Position numbers and translations under genes: made by a program
The notes under the pieces: generated by a model
The model's database searches: none
Told to the model about the DNA's origin: nothing
The model's input: the letters and a program-made list of their open reading frames with translations, nothing else
Shown: one piece after another, positions 15,936 to 23,169 of the stretch
Layout of the letters: every line of letters starts with the position of its first letter
How positions within the stretch are numbered: the first letter of the stretch is position 1
From: Cupriavidus sp. IDO
Lineage (GTDB): Bacteria; Pseudomonadota; Gammaproteobacteria; Burkholderiales; Burkholderiaceae
Length of the DNA stretch: 37,601 bases
Assembly: GCF_000812465.1 (NCBI RefSeq)
Contig: NZ_JWMA01000049.1
Coordinates: forward strand, 1-37,601
Reading direction: 5' to 3'

Positions 15936-16922
15936 CAGAAACTGGTGCGCTTGCCTCATTCTGGCATGCCACACCTTCGTCAGGCGTACCCATTTCTGCG
16001 CGCGGCCTGGCGAAATCCGTACCTGTTTCTGCGCCAGCCCCAAAAGCCGCTTCTTTAAACCTCAGCCGTACCCGTTTCTGCGGCGTACCCAATTCTGCGA
16101 TCCGTCGAATCAGGCTTGCGGTGCGTCCGCCGTACCTGTTTCTGCGAGCTATGGGAACCCAAGGATCCGTGCCCGGCGTACCCAATTCTGCGGTGGCGTG
16201 GAGCGAATTCATGTGAGCCCTATTCGCAGCTTTCATTATACATAAGGCTTGCACAAAAAGCTAGCGCTCACACTCAACGTATACGTCAGACTCTCGCGGA
16301 ATTCATGGGCGTACCCATTTCTGCGGCGTGCGAGAAGTGAGCGGAGAGGTTATCGATACGCCATGCGGAGCCATTGCGTAGAGGTGTACCCGTTTCTGCG
16401 TAGCGCCTCGACGCATTCCCTCGGTTCGGGCGTACCCAATTCTGCGAAGGTGGAAAGAATCCATGCGCTTTCTCCGTCCTGTCGCGCTGCAGCACAGGGC
16501 GTACCTGATTCTGCGAGCTCAGCGCTTGCCGCACAGGTGGGGCTTCGGGAGAGTGGGAAAGGGCGGGAATGCTGCGCCGCGAGGGCACAAACCGGCTCCA
16601 GCAATTGCGGGCGTACCCGTTTCTGCGAGGTTGGCCGAGGTGGCGCCGGCGTCCGGGGCGCCAGCGGGCGTACCCGTTTCTGCGGCGCGGAACGAACTCA
16701 GGCGCGCGTGGTGCGTACCTGTTTCTGCGTCAACGTTCGGCTATCGGTATAGGGTCGATGGGGCATTCCCTGCTAGCGGGCGTACCCGTTTCTGCGGAGT
16801 TGTGGGTGGACTATCTACAGCGGCGGGCGGCGCGGCAAGGTCGCGAGGCTTTGGGGCCGGCGAGAAGCGACAAGGAAGCGTTGAGGCGGGGAAAGAGACT
16901 GCGCGTGTGGTGCCGCGCGCAT

Positions 16923-16952
16923 AAAAAAACCCCGCCAGGGCTGGCGGGGTTT
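16923..16952 (-). terminator. Rho-independent terminator of the second cold-shock gene
   Basis: On the minus strand a CCCCGCCAG/CTGGCGGGG stem is followed by a run of seven T. It lies 42 bp after the stop of the leftward cold-shock gene and would keep its transcription out of the iteron field. Confidence 0.9.
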
Positions 16953-16993
16953 CTTGGTTCGACGCGCCGGTGGCGCGAATCGGACCTGGGGGC

Positions 16994-17197
16994 TTACAGC
17001 GGAGTGATGTTCGCTGCTTGCAGACCCTTCGGGCCGTTCTTGACTTCGAACGACACGCGTTGGTTTTCCTGCAGGGACTTGAAGCCCTCGCTGCGGATTT
17101 CCGAGAAGTGGGCGAAGAGATCGTCACCGCCTGCGTCCGGCTTGATGAAGCCGAAGCCCTTGGCGTCGTTGAACCATTTAACGATACCGGTTTGCAT
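16994..17197 (-). CDS. CspA-family cold-shock protein
   Basis: The 67-residue single cold-shock domain ([20 protein letters not shown]) has both RNA-binding motifs (KGFGFI and DLFAHFSEI). It is a close paralogue of the protein at 13952-14155. The ATG at 17197 starts the domain, with GGAAAG about 7 nt upstream; the frame runs to 17266 without adding recognisable sequence. A good promoter at 17348-17376 predicts a 5' leader of about 145 nt, typical of temperature-controlled csp messages. It is leftward, toward the origin, and closed off by the terminator at 16923-16952. Confidence 0.95.
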   Translation of the reverse strand: MQTGIVKWFNDAKGFGFIKPDAGGDDLFAHFSEIRSEGFKSLQENQRVSFEVKNGPKGLQAANITPL

Positions 17198-17347
17198 GAT
17201 ATTGCTTTCCAGAAAAAATAAAAAAAGACTCGGATGGCGCACACGCCATCCAACACGGCAACTCAAGGAAAGGACACCATGGACAACCGAAGTACCAGAC
17301 GGTGGCTAACGAATGAACTGTTGCCTCGTCGCTTGAATCTAGGCGCT

Positions 17348-17376
17348 TTTATACGGGGGATTGGTGCTACCGTCAA
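17348..17376 (-). promoter_or_regulatory. Predicted sigma-70 promoter of the second cold-shock gene
   Basis: On the minus strand TTGACG (17376-17371) and TATAAA (17353-17348) are separated by 17 nt. Each box matches consensus at 5 of 6 positions. Transcription would start near 17341. Confidence 0.65.
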
Positions 17377-17567
17377 GCCGGGGCCACCCCGGAGGGCGCG
17401 CTGGCATCACTCCGGACTGCTGTGGGATCATCACGCCTTTTGCATATCGCTTATTCGCCGCCGCGGGTGCGCGCGCTGCCGCACCGCTCCAAAGTACGCT
17501 TGCCGCAACGTAGGCAACGCGCCTGGCACCACTTGCGAAAGCCATAACGATATTCAGGAGACCAGTC

Positions 17568-18932
17568 ATGTCGATCCCGGAGCCCGCATCCAAGCCGGGC
17601 AGTTCCTCTCTCAGCCAGCCACAGGCTGCACCTTCGCTGCTTGAACGGATCTTCAGGCTGAGCGAGCACCAGACCGATGTCCGTACCGAAATCCTGGCGG
17701 GGATGACCACCTTCCTCACCATGGCGTACATCATCTTCGTGAATCCCTCGATCCTCGGCGATGCCGGTATGCCCAAGGACGCCGTCTTCGTCGCGACCTG
17801 CGTGGCGGCCGCGATCGGCACGCTAATCATGGGCTTCTACGCCAACTATCCGATTGCCATGGCGCCGGGCATGGGCCTGAATGCCTACTTTGCCTACACC
17901 GTGGTGAAGGGCATGGGCTTCCCGTGGGAAGCCGCGTTGGGGGCGGTCTTCATTTCCGGCTGCCTGTTCCTGCTGGTGACGCTGTTCCGCGTGCGCGAGA
18001 TGATCGTCAACGGCATTCCGCATTCGATCCGCGTGGCGATCACGGCCGGCATCGGCCTGTTCCTTGCCATCGTGGCGCTGAAGAACGCCGGCATCGTCAC
18101 GGCCAGCCCGGCAACGCTGGTAACGATCGGCGACCTGCACAAACCGTCGGCAGTGCTCGCCGTCATCGGCTTTTTCGTCATCGTGGCACTCGACCAGCTG
18201 AAGGTGAAGGGCGCCATCCTGATCGGCATCCTGCTCACCACCTTGCTGAGTTTCGCTTTTGCCGACAACACCTTCCATGGCGTCTTTTCCGCGCCGCCGT
18301 CGATCAGTCCCACGCTGTTCAAGCTCGATGTTTCGGCGGCCCTGTCGATCGGCATCATCAACGTCGTGCTCGTCTTCTTCCTGGTCGAGCTGTTCGACGC
18401 AACCGGCACGCTGATGGGCGTGGCCAACCGCGCGGGGCTGCTCAAGGCCGGCAAGATGGACCGCCTGAACAAGGCGCTGATGGCAGACAGCACGGCAATC
18501 ATGGCCGGCTCCTTCCTTGGTACGTCATCCACGACCGCGTATATCGAAAGCGCGTCGGGCGTGCAGGCCGGTGGACGCACCGGGCTCACCGCGGTGACGG
18601 TCGCCGTGCTGTTCCTGGCCTGCCTGTTCATCGCGCCGCTGGCCGGCACGGTGCCGGGCTATGCCACTGCGCCCGCGCTGCTCTATGTGTCCTGCCTGAT
18701 GTTGCGCGAGCTGCTCGATATCGACTGGAACGATGTCACCGAGGTGGTTCCCGCGGTGCTGACCGCCCTGGGCATGCCATTTACCTATTCTGTCGCCAAC
18801 GGCGTTGCCTTCGGGTTCATCGCCTACGCCGTCCTGAAGCTGCTGACGGGCAAGGCCAGGACCGTCCCGGTGATGGTCTGGATCATCGCGGCCGTATTCA
18901 TCTTCAAGTTCTACTATCTGCCGGGGCACTGA
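17568..18932 (+). CDS. NCS2/AzgA-family purine permease
   Basis: This 454-residue inner-membrane transporter should import adenine, guanine or hypoxanthine with protons. It has about 12-14 membrane segments and AzgA-type motifs: AGMTTFLTMAYIIFVNP (about 44-60), MAPGMGLNAYFAYTVV, and GTSSTTAYIESASGVQAGGRTGL. AGGAG lies 7 nt before the ATG. It is monocistronic: a terminator-like hairpin follows at 18951-18972, then three iterons. I saw no purine riboswitch in the 190-bp upstream gap. Substrate preference within the family cannot be read from the sequence. Confidence 0.9.
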   Translation: MSIPEPASKPGSSSLSQPQAAPSLLERIFRLSEHQTDVRTEILAGMTTFLTMAYIIFVNPSILGDAGMPKDAVFVATCVAAAIGTLIMGFYANYPIAMAPGMGLNAYFAYTVVKGMGFPWEAALGAVFISGCLFLLVTLFRVREMIVNGIPHSIRVAITAGIGLFLAIVALKNAGIVTASPATLVTIGDLHKPSAVLAVIGFFVIVALDQLKVKGAILIGILLTTLLSFAFADNTFHGVFSAPPSISPTLFKLDVSAALSIGIINVVLVFFLVELFDATGTLMGVANRAGLLKAGKMDRLNKALMADSTAIMAGSFLGTSSTTAYIESASGVQAGGRTGLTAVTVAVLFLACLFIAPLAGTVPGYATAPALLYVSCLMLRELLDIDWNDVTEVVPAVLTALGMPFTYSVANGVAFGFIAYAVLKLLTGKARTVPVMVWIIAAVFIFKFYYLPGH

Positions 18933-18950
18933 TCCCGGCAGCCTGTCATC

Positions 18951-18972
18951 GGGCGGCCATGACCGCCCTTTC
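18951..18972 (+). terminator. Terminator-like hairpin after the purine permease
   Basis: GGGCGG (18951-18956) pairs with CCGCCC (18963-18968), followed by TTTCC. It has a short stem and a weak T-run and is well placed after the permease stop. Confidence 0.6.
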
Positions 18973-18983
18973 CTGGTGCCGGT

Positions 18984-19092
18984 GCGTACCCGTTTCTGCG
19001 TCCGCTCCGCTGCCGGTTCCAGCACTTGCCGTACCCGTTTCTGCGCCTGCAGCGCGCCCGGCCGCGGAGGCCGGTGCGTACCCGTTTCTGCG
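18984..19092 (+). repeat. Secondary cluster of three direct iterons
   Basis: GCGTACCCGTTTCTGCG occurs at 18984-19000 and 19076-19092, and CCGTACCCGTTTCTGCG at 19029-19045. The spacings are 45 and 47 bp, like the commonest spacing in the main origin. All three carry the consensus CCCGTTT core. The cluster lies 2.2 kb beyond the last origin copy, between the permease terminator and the structured region. It could be a RepA titration or handcuffing locus. Confidence 0.85.
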
Positions 19093-19484
19093 TGGCGCCG
19101 TAAGCGCTCATTTATCTGAGTGCCGCCCTTTGAAAGCCTCGTATCAGGCTCATCCCAAAGTATGAGATTGGGAGGAACACCCCCACTCGGGGCTGGACAA
19201 ACCGCTCCAAATGCACTGAACTATAGGCGTGGCAAAGATGGGGCGCGTAGAAGCGCCCCTTCTTGACTCCGGTCCTTCCGGCGCAGCGCCGACCGGACAC
19301 TACGAGAGTTTCGGCAAGTCCGCCAGTAGCGGGACACCCCGAGCAGACCGTCCTCAGAGACGGCTTCGCCACCACGAAGGGAGCGTGCGGAAACACGCGC
19401 GCCACGCAGAGAAAAATTTCAAAACAGATAAGTGGTAATCGCGAACGTGTAGTGCCGGGGGTGTTGTTCAACGGGGATTAGATC
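19093..19484 (+). other. Highly structured intergenic region, possible ncRNA or 5' leader
   Basis: These 390 bp carry no convincing ORF but a succession of stems: GGGGCGC/GCGCCCC (19240-19260) followed by TTCTT, a nested CCGGTC/GACCGG stem around GGCGCaGCGCC (about 19270-19297), CCGTC/GACGG (about 19349-19364) and GCGTG/CACGC (about 19383-19400). An AT-richer stretch follows before the 19485 start. It does not match c-di-GMP-I, tmRNA, RNase P or 6S RNA patterns I know. It may be the leader of the 19485-21442 operon or an independent RNA. Confidence 0.5.
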
Positions 19485-19946
19485 ATGACCGCAGGAGAAA
19501 TCCGGCGACCCGGAATCGGGCATATCAGTGACTCCGCCAACCGTTCCATCCATCAAGCCTGGGCTGCAGTGGGAGAAGGCGCAGGCGAGGTGCCCCGGGA
19601 GGAAGTCCATCACGACGGCGCGGCAGCCGGCGTGGCGGCGCTCCTTGCCGACGGCGAGGCCCTGCCGGACGAAGCGCGCCAGGCCATCGAGAACCTGTTG
19701 TGCCGACAACGGTTGCTGGAGGGGGAACTCGCACGTCAGCGCAAGCTGCTGCAGGAATGGATCCTGAGCCAGCTGACCTACAAGACGCTCTACTACCAGT
19801 ATTCGGGACAGACGCCCGATTCTCCGCGCATGGACCTGATGCAGGAGAAAGAGGCCGTGCGGCGGCGCATTCGTGATCAGCTCCGTGCGGGCGGCGACGC
19901 GCTGGCCGTGCTCAACGAACAGTCTCGCAGTCCGTCCAGATCGTGA
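19485..19946 (+). CDS. Hypothetical protein, 153 aa, upstream of the sigma-54 activator
   Basis: I do not recognise this gene. The soluble 153-residue product has a disordered N-terminus of about 55 residues. A helical, probably coiled-coil segment follows (QAIENLLCRQRLLEGELARQRKLLQEWILSQLTYKTLYYQYSG), then a charged helix. There is no signal peptide. Its stop overlaps an in-frame GTG (GTGA at 19943-19946) of the downstream regulator frame, so the two genes are probably one operon and may be functionally linked. The ribosome site is weak (GGGG about 9 nt upstream). Confidence 0.65.
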   Translation: MTAGEIRRPGIGHISDSANRSIHQAWAAVGEGAGEVPREEVHHDGAAAGVAALLADGEALPDEARQAIENLLCRQRLLEGELARQRKLLQEWILSQLTYKTLYYQYSGQTPDSPRMDLMQEKEAVRRRIRDQLRAGGDALAVLNEQSRSPSRS

Positions 19947-20038
19947 TTCCGACGTCGCGCGCGGGCGCCAGCCCGCGGCCAGCTCAGCCTCAGCGCCTGC
20001 CCCGGCATTCTGCCGGCCAGGGTGCAGCGGGAGCCGGG

Positions 20039-21442
20039 ATGAATAAGAAACCCAACGTCCGGGAGATCGTCATGGACCGACTGTGCAAGGCGGCGTCACG
20101 CACTGCGCAGATCGTGGTCGTGTCGCGTCATGAAGATTTTGGCTTTGACTCGTCCCAGTTCGGGCCGGGGTGGGAGATCCGGCGGGTCCCGCAGATCCGC
20201 GACCTGGAACGCATCGTGCGTGCCAGTACGCCGATGGCCGGGGTGATCGACCTGCAGTCCGAGTACAGTGATGCCGAACTGGTGCAACTGGAGCAGAGCC
20301 TGCAGTACATGCACGTGATGTGGGTCGCCATCACGTCCACGCCGATGCTCGAGGACGAGCGCGTGCGCCGGCTGATCCGCGACTACTGCATAGACTACGT
20401 ACGCGCACCGTTCTCGGTGGACGAGCTGCTCTACACGCTCAAGCACGCGCACGGCATGGCTTGCCTGCACAACGGACGCGCGCACGAACTGGCCGCCCAC
20501 GGGCCGATGATCGGCGAGTGTGCCGCCATGCGCTCGATGTTCCGCTCGCTCGCCAAGGTTGCGCACAACGAAGCGCCGGTTTTCATTTCGGGCGAGTCCG
20601 GCACCGGCAAGGAACTGGCGGCGCAGGCAATTCACGATGCTTCGAGCCGCCGCAAGGGGCCGTTCATCGCCATCAATTGCGGTGCGATCCCGTCCCACCT
20701 GGTGCAGTCCGAACTGTTCGGCTACGAGAAGGGTGCGTTTACCGGTGCCAACCAGCGCAAGATCGGCTGGATCGAACAGGCGCAGGGCGGCACGCTCTTC
20801 CTTGACGAGATCGGTGACCTGCCGCTGGAAAGCCAGGTGGCCCTGCTGCGCTTCCTGCAGCAAGGCACCATCACGCGGCTCGGCGGACACCAGTCGATTC
20901 CACTCGACCTGCGCATCATTTCCGCTACCCACGTCGACCTGGTGGCCGCGCAGGGTGATGGCCGCTTCCGCTCCGACCTGTTCCACCGGCTTTGCGTGCT
21001 GACGCTCACGATCCCGCCGTTGCGCGAGCGCGGCGAAGACATCCTGCTGCTGGCCAACGCGGTGCTGGCAGAGCACGGGCATGAAGCGCACCGGCGCATT
21101 CGCGGGTTCTCTGCCTGCGCGACGCAGGCGATGATGCAGTACGCGTGGCCGGGCAATGTGCGCGAGCTGATCAACCGGGTGCGGCGCGCCATCGTGATGA
21201 CCGACAACCGCAAGATCAACGCAGAGGATCTGCAGTTGCACGGCGGCGCGGAGCTGCCGCGCAAGACGCTCGACGCGATCCGCGAAGAAGCCGAGCGCGA
21301 GGCGATCCGCACGGTCATGGCCAGCCACGGCTTCCATGTCGTGCCCGCCGCGCGCGAACTCAACGTTTCCCGCGTCACGCTCTACCGGCTCATGCACAAG
21401 CACAACATCCGCGTAGAGAGCCAGCCGGGCGCGGGCGAATAG
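20039..21442 (+). CDS. VpsR-like sigma-54-dependent transcriptional activator
   Basis: The 467-residue product has an N-terminal receiver-like domain without the usual acidic pair, though an Asp lies in GVIDLQSE (about 71). The central AAA+ domain has Walker A GESGTGKE (185-192), the sigma-54 contact loop GAFTGA (232-237) and Walker B TLFLDEIGDL. A Fis-type helix-turn-helix ends the protein (HVVPAARELNVSRVTLYRLM). The atypical receiver and overall architecture resemble VpsR and Burkholderia relatives that activate exopolysaccharide genes, some in response to c-di-GMP. The ATG at 20039 (GGGAG just upstream) starts the recognisable domain. A GTG at 19943 overlapping the previous stop would add 32 low-complexity residues. 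The autokinase gene at 274-2670 is a possible but unproven target. Confidence 0.85.
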   Translation: MNKKPNVREIVMDRLCKAASRTAQIVVVSRHEDFGFDSSQFGPGWEIRRVPQIRDLERIVRASTPMAGVIDLQSEYSDAELVQLEQSLQYMHVMWVAITSTPMLEDERVRRLIRDYCIDYVRAPFSVDELLYTLKHAHGMACLHNGRAHELAAHGPMIGECAAMRSMFRSLAKVAHNEAPVFISGESGTGKELAAQAIHDASSRRKGPFIAINCGAIPSHLVQSELFGYEKGAFTGANQRKIGWIEQAQGGTLFLDEIGDLPLESQVALLRFLQQGTITRLGGHQSIPLDLRIISATHVDLVAAQGDGRFRSDLFHRLCVLTLTIPPLRERGEDILLLANAVLAEHGHEAHRRIRGFSACATQAMMQYAWPGNVRELINRVRRAIVMTDNRKINAEDLQLHGGAELPRKTLDAIREEAEREAIRTVMASHGFHVVPAARELNVSRVTLYRLMHKHNIRVESQPGAGE

Positions 21443-21503
21443 CGTCAGGCAGGGCAGGGGGCTAAAGGCCCGTCAAAGCCCGTCTGACTGGCGCCAAAGG
21501 AAA

Positions 21504-21537
21504 GGGGAACCGGCGACGTCCGCTCGCCGGTTCCCCC
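21504..21537. terminator. Bidirectional terminator-like hairpin between convergent genes
   Basis: GGGGAACCGGCGA pairs with TCGCCGGTTCCCC around a CGTCCGC loop, flanked by purine-rich and pyrimidine-rich runs (AAAGG and CCTTCC). It sits between the sigma-54 activator and the convergent secreted-protein gene. Confidence 0.75.
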
Positions 21538-21559
21538 TTCCTCGTGCCGCAACGGCACA

Positions 21560-21934
21560 TCAGCGCACAACGATAGCGGCCTTGCGGCCGCGTTGCCAGT
21601 CAGCCGCCGCGCCGGCCGACGCCAGGTTCATGCTGATCTTGCCGCGCGGACTGCGCGGCGGTCCGTTCTCTTCATTGTGTTGGCCGGGCACCGTGTCGCG
21701 GCGGTCCAGGCTGTCTGTTGCCTGCCGCTCTCCCGGCATCGCGGTGCCCGGGTCCTGCTTGAAGCGCAAATCGCCCCATGCCCAGCCAAAGCCGCGCACA
21801 TAGACGTCATTGCTGACGGCTGCGTGGCTGTTGGCGTTGGCCTCATCGGGGCGGTCGAAATAGGCATAGTTGCCGGCAACGGCAGGGGTCGACAGGACGG
21901 CCACGGCGGCAGCGACAAGCAATCCGGCTTTCAT
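21560..21934 (-). CDS. Hypothetical secreted protein, 124 aa
   Basis: The product begins MKAGLLVAAAVAVLSTPAVAGNYAYF, a clear Sec signal peptide with likely cleavage after AVA (residue 20). The mature part of about 104 residues is polar, with YAYFDRPDEANANSHAAVSNDVYVRGFGWAWGDLRF and a Gly/Pro/Arg-rich tail. No family is recognised. GGGAGGAG lies 8 nt before the ATG, a strong ribosome site that supports the start. It is convergent with the sigma-54 activator. It is probably periplasmic. Confidence 0.75.
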   Translation of the reverse strand: MKAGLLVAAAVAVLSTPAVAGNYAYFDRPDEANANSHAAVSNDVYVRGFGWAWGDLRFKQDPGTAMPGERQATDSLDRRDTVPGQHNEENGPPRSPRGKISMNLASAGAAADWQRGRKAAIVVR

Positions 21935-22393
21935 GGAGTGGCTCCTCCCGAGTTAGAAAAAAGTGCCCGCCGGGGGACGGAGCACAAGTTCTCCAGTCGC
22001 ATCACGCGCTATCGGCGCTTCCTGCCCCGGCTCGCTGCCACCTGATAGGCGCGGCGCGACGCCGCGCAATAACCGATGGCGGGTAGTGCCGGCTGGCGCG
22101 GCGAGGGAAGCAGCGGCGGTGACAACAGGTCTAGTACCGATGGCGGCGGCCCCGCCAGCCGATACGAGCGCCTGCGTGCCGTCATACGTGCTGGCGGATG
22201 ACGCATGGCTGAGTTTCTCCTGCGTTCTATGAATAATCGTTGCTTCAGTGGCGATGACAGCTCCCTGTCTGCATAGAGCGACAAGTGTGCCAATGGCCGC
22301 AATCCCTTGTGCCATAGGGCTTTCGGGCAGATGGAAGGAAGCTCGGGCGAGGCAGCCGGCGCGTGGGCGGACCAATCGGTTACGCCGCTGCAA

Positions 22394-22426
22394 CGCGCGC
22401 TTTGCGCGATCTGCGCAAAGCGCGCG
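22394..22426. repeat. Perfect 14-bp-arm palindrome
   Basis: CGCGCGCTTTGCGC (22394-22407) and its exact complement (22413-22426) enclose a GATCT loop. There is no T-run, so simple termination is not obvious. The motif GCGCAAAG recurs in degenerate form near 22905. Confidence 0.7.
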
Positions 22427-22573
22427 GCCACTTCGGGTGGAAGCGCGCCGCTATGGCCGCATGGACGCGGGACTGCACTCCGGGACAGGCCTCGCAGCGC
22501 TCGCCCTGCGCGGTTGCAGGCCTGAAACAGCCGCCACTTGCACGTTACCCGTGCGCCTGGACTGAATCACTCA

Positions 22574-22590
22574 CGCAGAATCGGGTACGC
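22574..22590 (-). repeat. Isolated origin-type iteron
   Basis: CGCAGAATCGGGTACGC is the reverse complement of GCGTACCCGATTCTGCG, a variant also present at 15858 in the origin. It lies 32 bp beyond the stop of the lipoprotein gene. Confidence 0.8.
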
Positions 22591-22621
22591 ATCGGGGCCG
22601 GCAGGATCGGCAGGCGCTGCG

Positions 22622-22810
22622 TCAGCGCGACGCGCCTTCGTTGGGTCGGGAAGTCGGAATGGCCGAGCCGGAGGCGCCGGTGCCCGTGCTGGCAGCGGCA
22701 TTGCCGGAAATGGGTTTCGGCCCCGGCTGGCTGCGCTCGCAGCCGCTACATGCCAGCAGGCCGAGTATCAGCAGGACGGTCGCTGGCCGTCCGAGGAAAG
22801 TGCGGGTCAC
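22622..22810 (-). CDS. Small predicted lipoprotein, 62 aa
   Basis: From the GTG at 22810 (AAAGGAGG 4 nt upstream) the product reads VTRTFLGRPATVLLILGLLACSGCERSQ, a lipoprotein signal with a lipobox at LLAC and a second Cys three residues on. The short mature tail is rich in Gly, Ser, Ala and Pro. The upstream frame to 22921 has no ribosome site. Function is unknown; it may be an entericidin-like small envelope lipoprotein, but the similarity is only in size and composition. Confidence 0.6.
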   Translation of the reverse strand: MTRTFLGRPATVLLILGLLACSGCERSQPGPKPISGNAAASTGTGASGSAIPTSRPNEGASR

Positions 22811-23001
22811 GGTGCCTCCTTTCGCCAGTGTGGCGGTAAGTGCCGGCGGGTGTGCCTCGCTTAACTGTAGCAGGTCGGCCATCCGGCGCCGGGCTGCGCA
22901 AAGTGCGCGAAATGCGGGCAAATGCGCAGTATCATGAACGCAGAAGCCCCTCGCGAGCCGGCGACATCCGCGCAGCGCAAGCTGCGGTCGGAGTACGCAT
23001 C

Positions 23002-23169
23002 ATGTTGCGCTGGGCCGTGATCTTCTTTGTCGTTGCCGTCCTGGCCGCCCTGGCAGGATTCGGCGATATTCCCGCGGCGCTGGCCGTGCTTGCCAGGATC
23101 GCGGCGCTCGTGTGCATCCTGCTCTTCATTGCAGCACTGGTATGGTTCCTGAAGAACGAAAGGCCGTGA
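23002..23169 (+). CDS. DUF1328 small membrane protein
   Basis: The 55-residue product (MLRWAVIFFVVAVLAALAGFGDIPAALAVLARIAALVCILLFIAALVWFL) has two hydrophobic helices around the conserved GFGDIP turn of the YtjA/DUF1328 family. It should be an inner-membrane protein of unknown role. GGAG lies about 10 nt upstream of the ATG. Its stop overlaps the GTG start of the YihY/BrkB gene (GTGA, 23166-23169), suggesting translational coupling. Confidence 0.85.
   Translation: MLRWAVIFFVVAVLAALAGFGDIPAALAVLARIAALVCILLFIAALVWFLKNERP

Larger units (their letters stand above)
15584..16796. other. ori2: Replication origin region of the chromid
   Basis: This segment lies between repA and the second cold-shock gene and contains no convincing ORF. 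It holds about 21 iterons, DnaA-box-like nonamers at 15584-15592 (TTGTCCACG), 15832-15840 (TTGTCCACA) and 15927-15935 (TTATCCACG), and two AT-richer stretches. One is next to repA (about 15600-15690) and one at 16225-16290; either could be the unwinding element. An adjacent initiator gene, iterons and DnaA sites together define an iteron-type origin. Confidence 0.9.
15702..16796 (+). repeat. Array of about 21 RepA iterons, consensus GCGTACCCGTTTCTGCG
   Basis: Copies start near 15702, 15724, 15746, 15769 (degenerate), 15791, 15858, 15984, 16018, 16066, 16083, 16131, 16176, 16309, 16385, 16430, 16499, 16611, 16668, 16713 and 16780 on the plus strand, and one lies inverted at 15933-15950. Copies proximal to repA diverge most (GAACCCGATTCTGCG, GAACCTGAATCTGCG). 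Distal copies are nearly identical apart from CCCGTTT, CCCAATT, CCCATTT, CCTGTTT and CCTGATT variants in the centre. Spacings vary from 17 to 133 bp, with 45-48 bp recurring. Confidence 0.92.
21935..22621. other. Intergenic region without a supported gene
   Basis: About 690 bp hold several open frames on both strands, but none has a convincing ribosome site or domain; the products are Ala/Arg/Pro-rich. The region contains a long perfect palindrome (22394-22426) and one inverted iteron (22574-22590). It should also carry the promoter of the secreted-protein gene. Confidence 0.5.

Noticed and set aside
15702..16796. CRISPR array
   Set aside because: The 17-bp repeats have variable spacing (17-133 bp), internal variants and no cas genes; adjacent repA makes iterons the right reading.
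15778..16924. Several open frames through the iteron field
   Set aside because: Each repeatedly translates the iteron and lacks a ribosome site and any domain.
19240..19484. c-di-GMP-I, 6S RNA, tmRNA or RNase P RNA
   Set aside because: The stems are strong, but none of the conserved sequence motifs of these families that I know is present, so no family name is given.
20096..21403. 435-codon leftward frame opposite the sigma-54 activator
   Set aside because: Antisense shadow of a gene with complete AAA+ and GAFTGA motifs.
21953..22431. Leftward frames of 140-146 codons upstream of the secreted-protein gene
   Set aside because: No ribosome site, signal or domain; composition is typical of spurious high-GC frames, and one spans the palindrome at 22394-22426.
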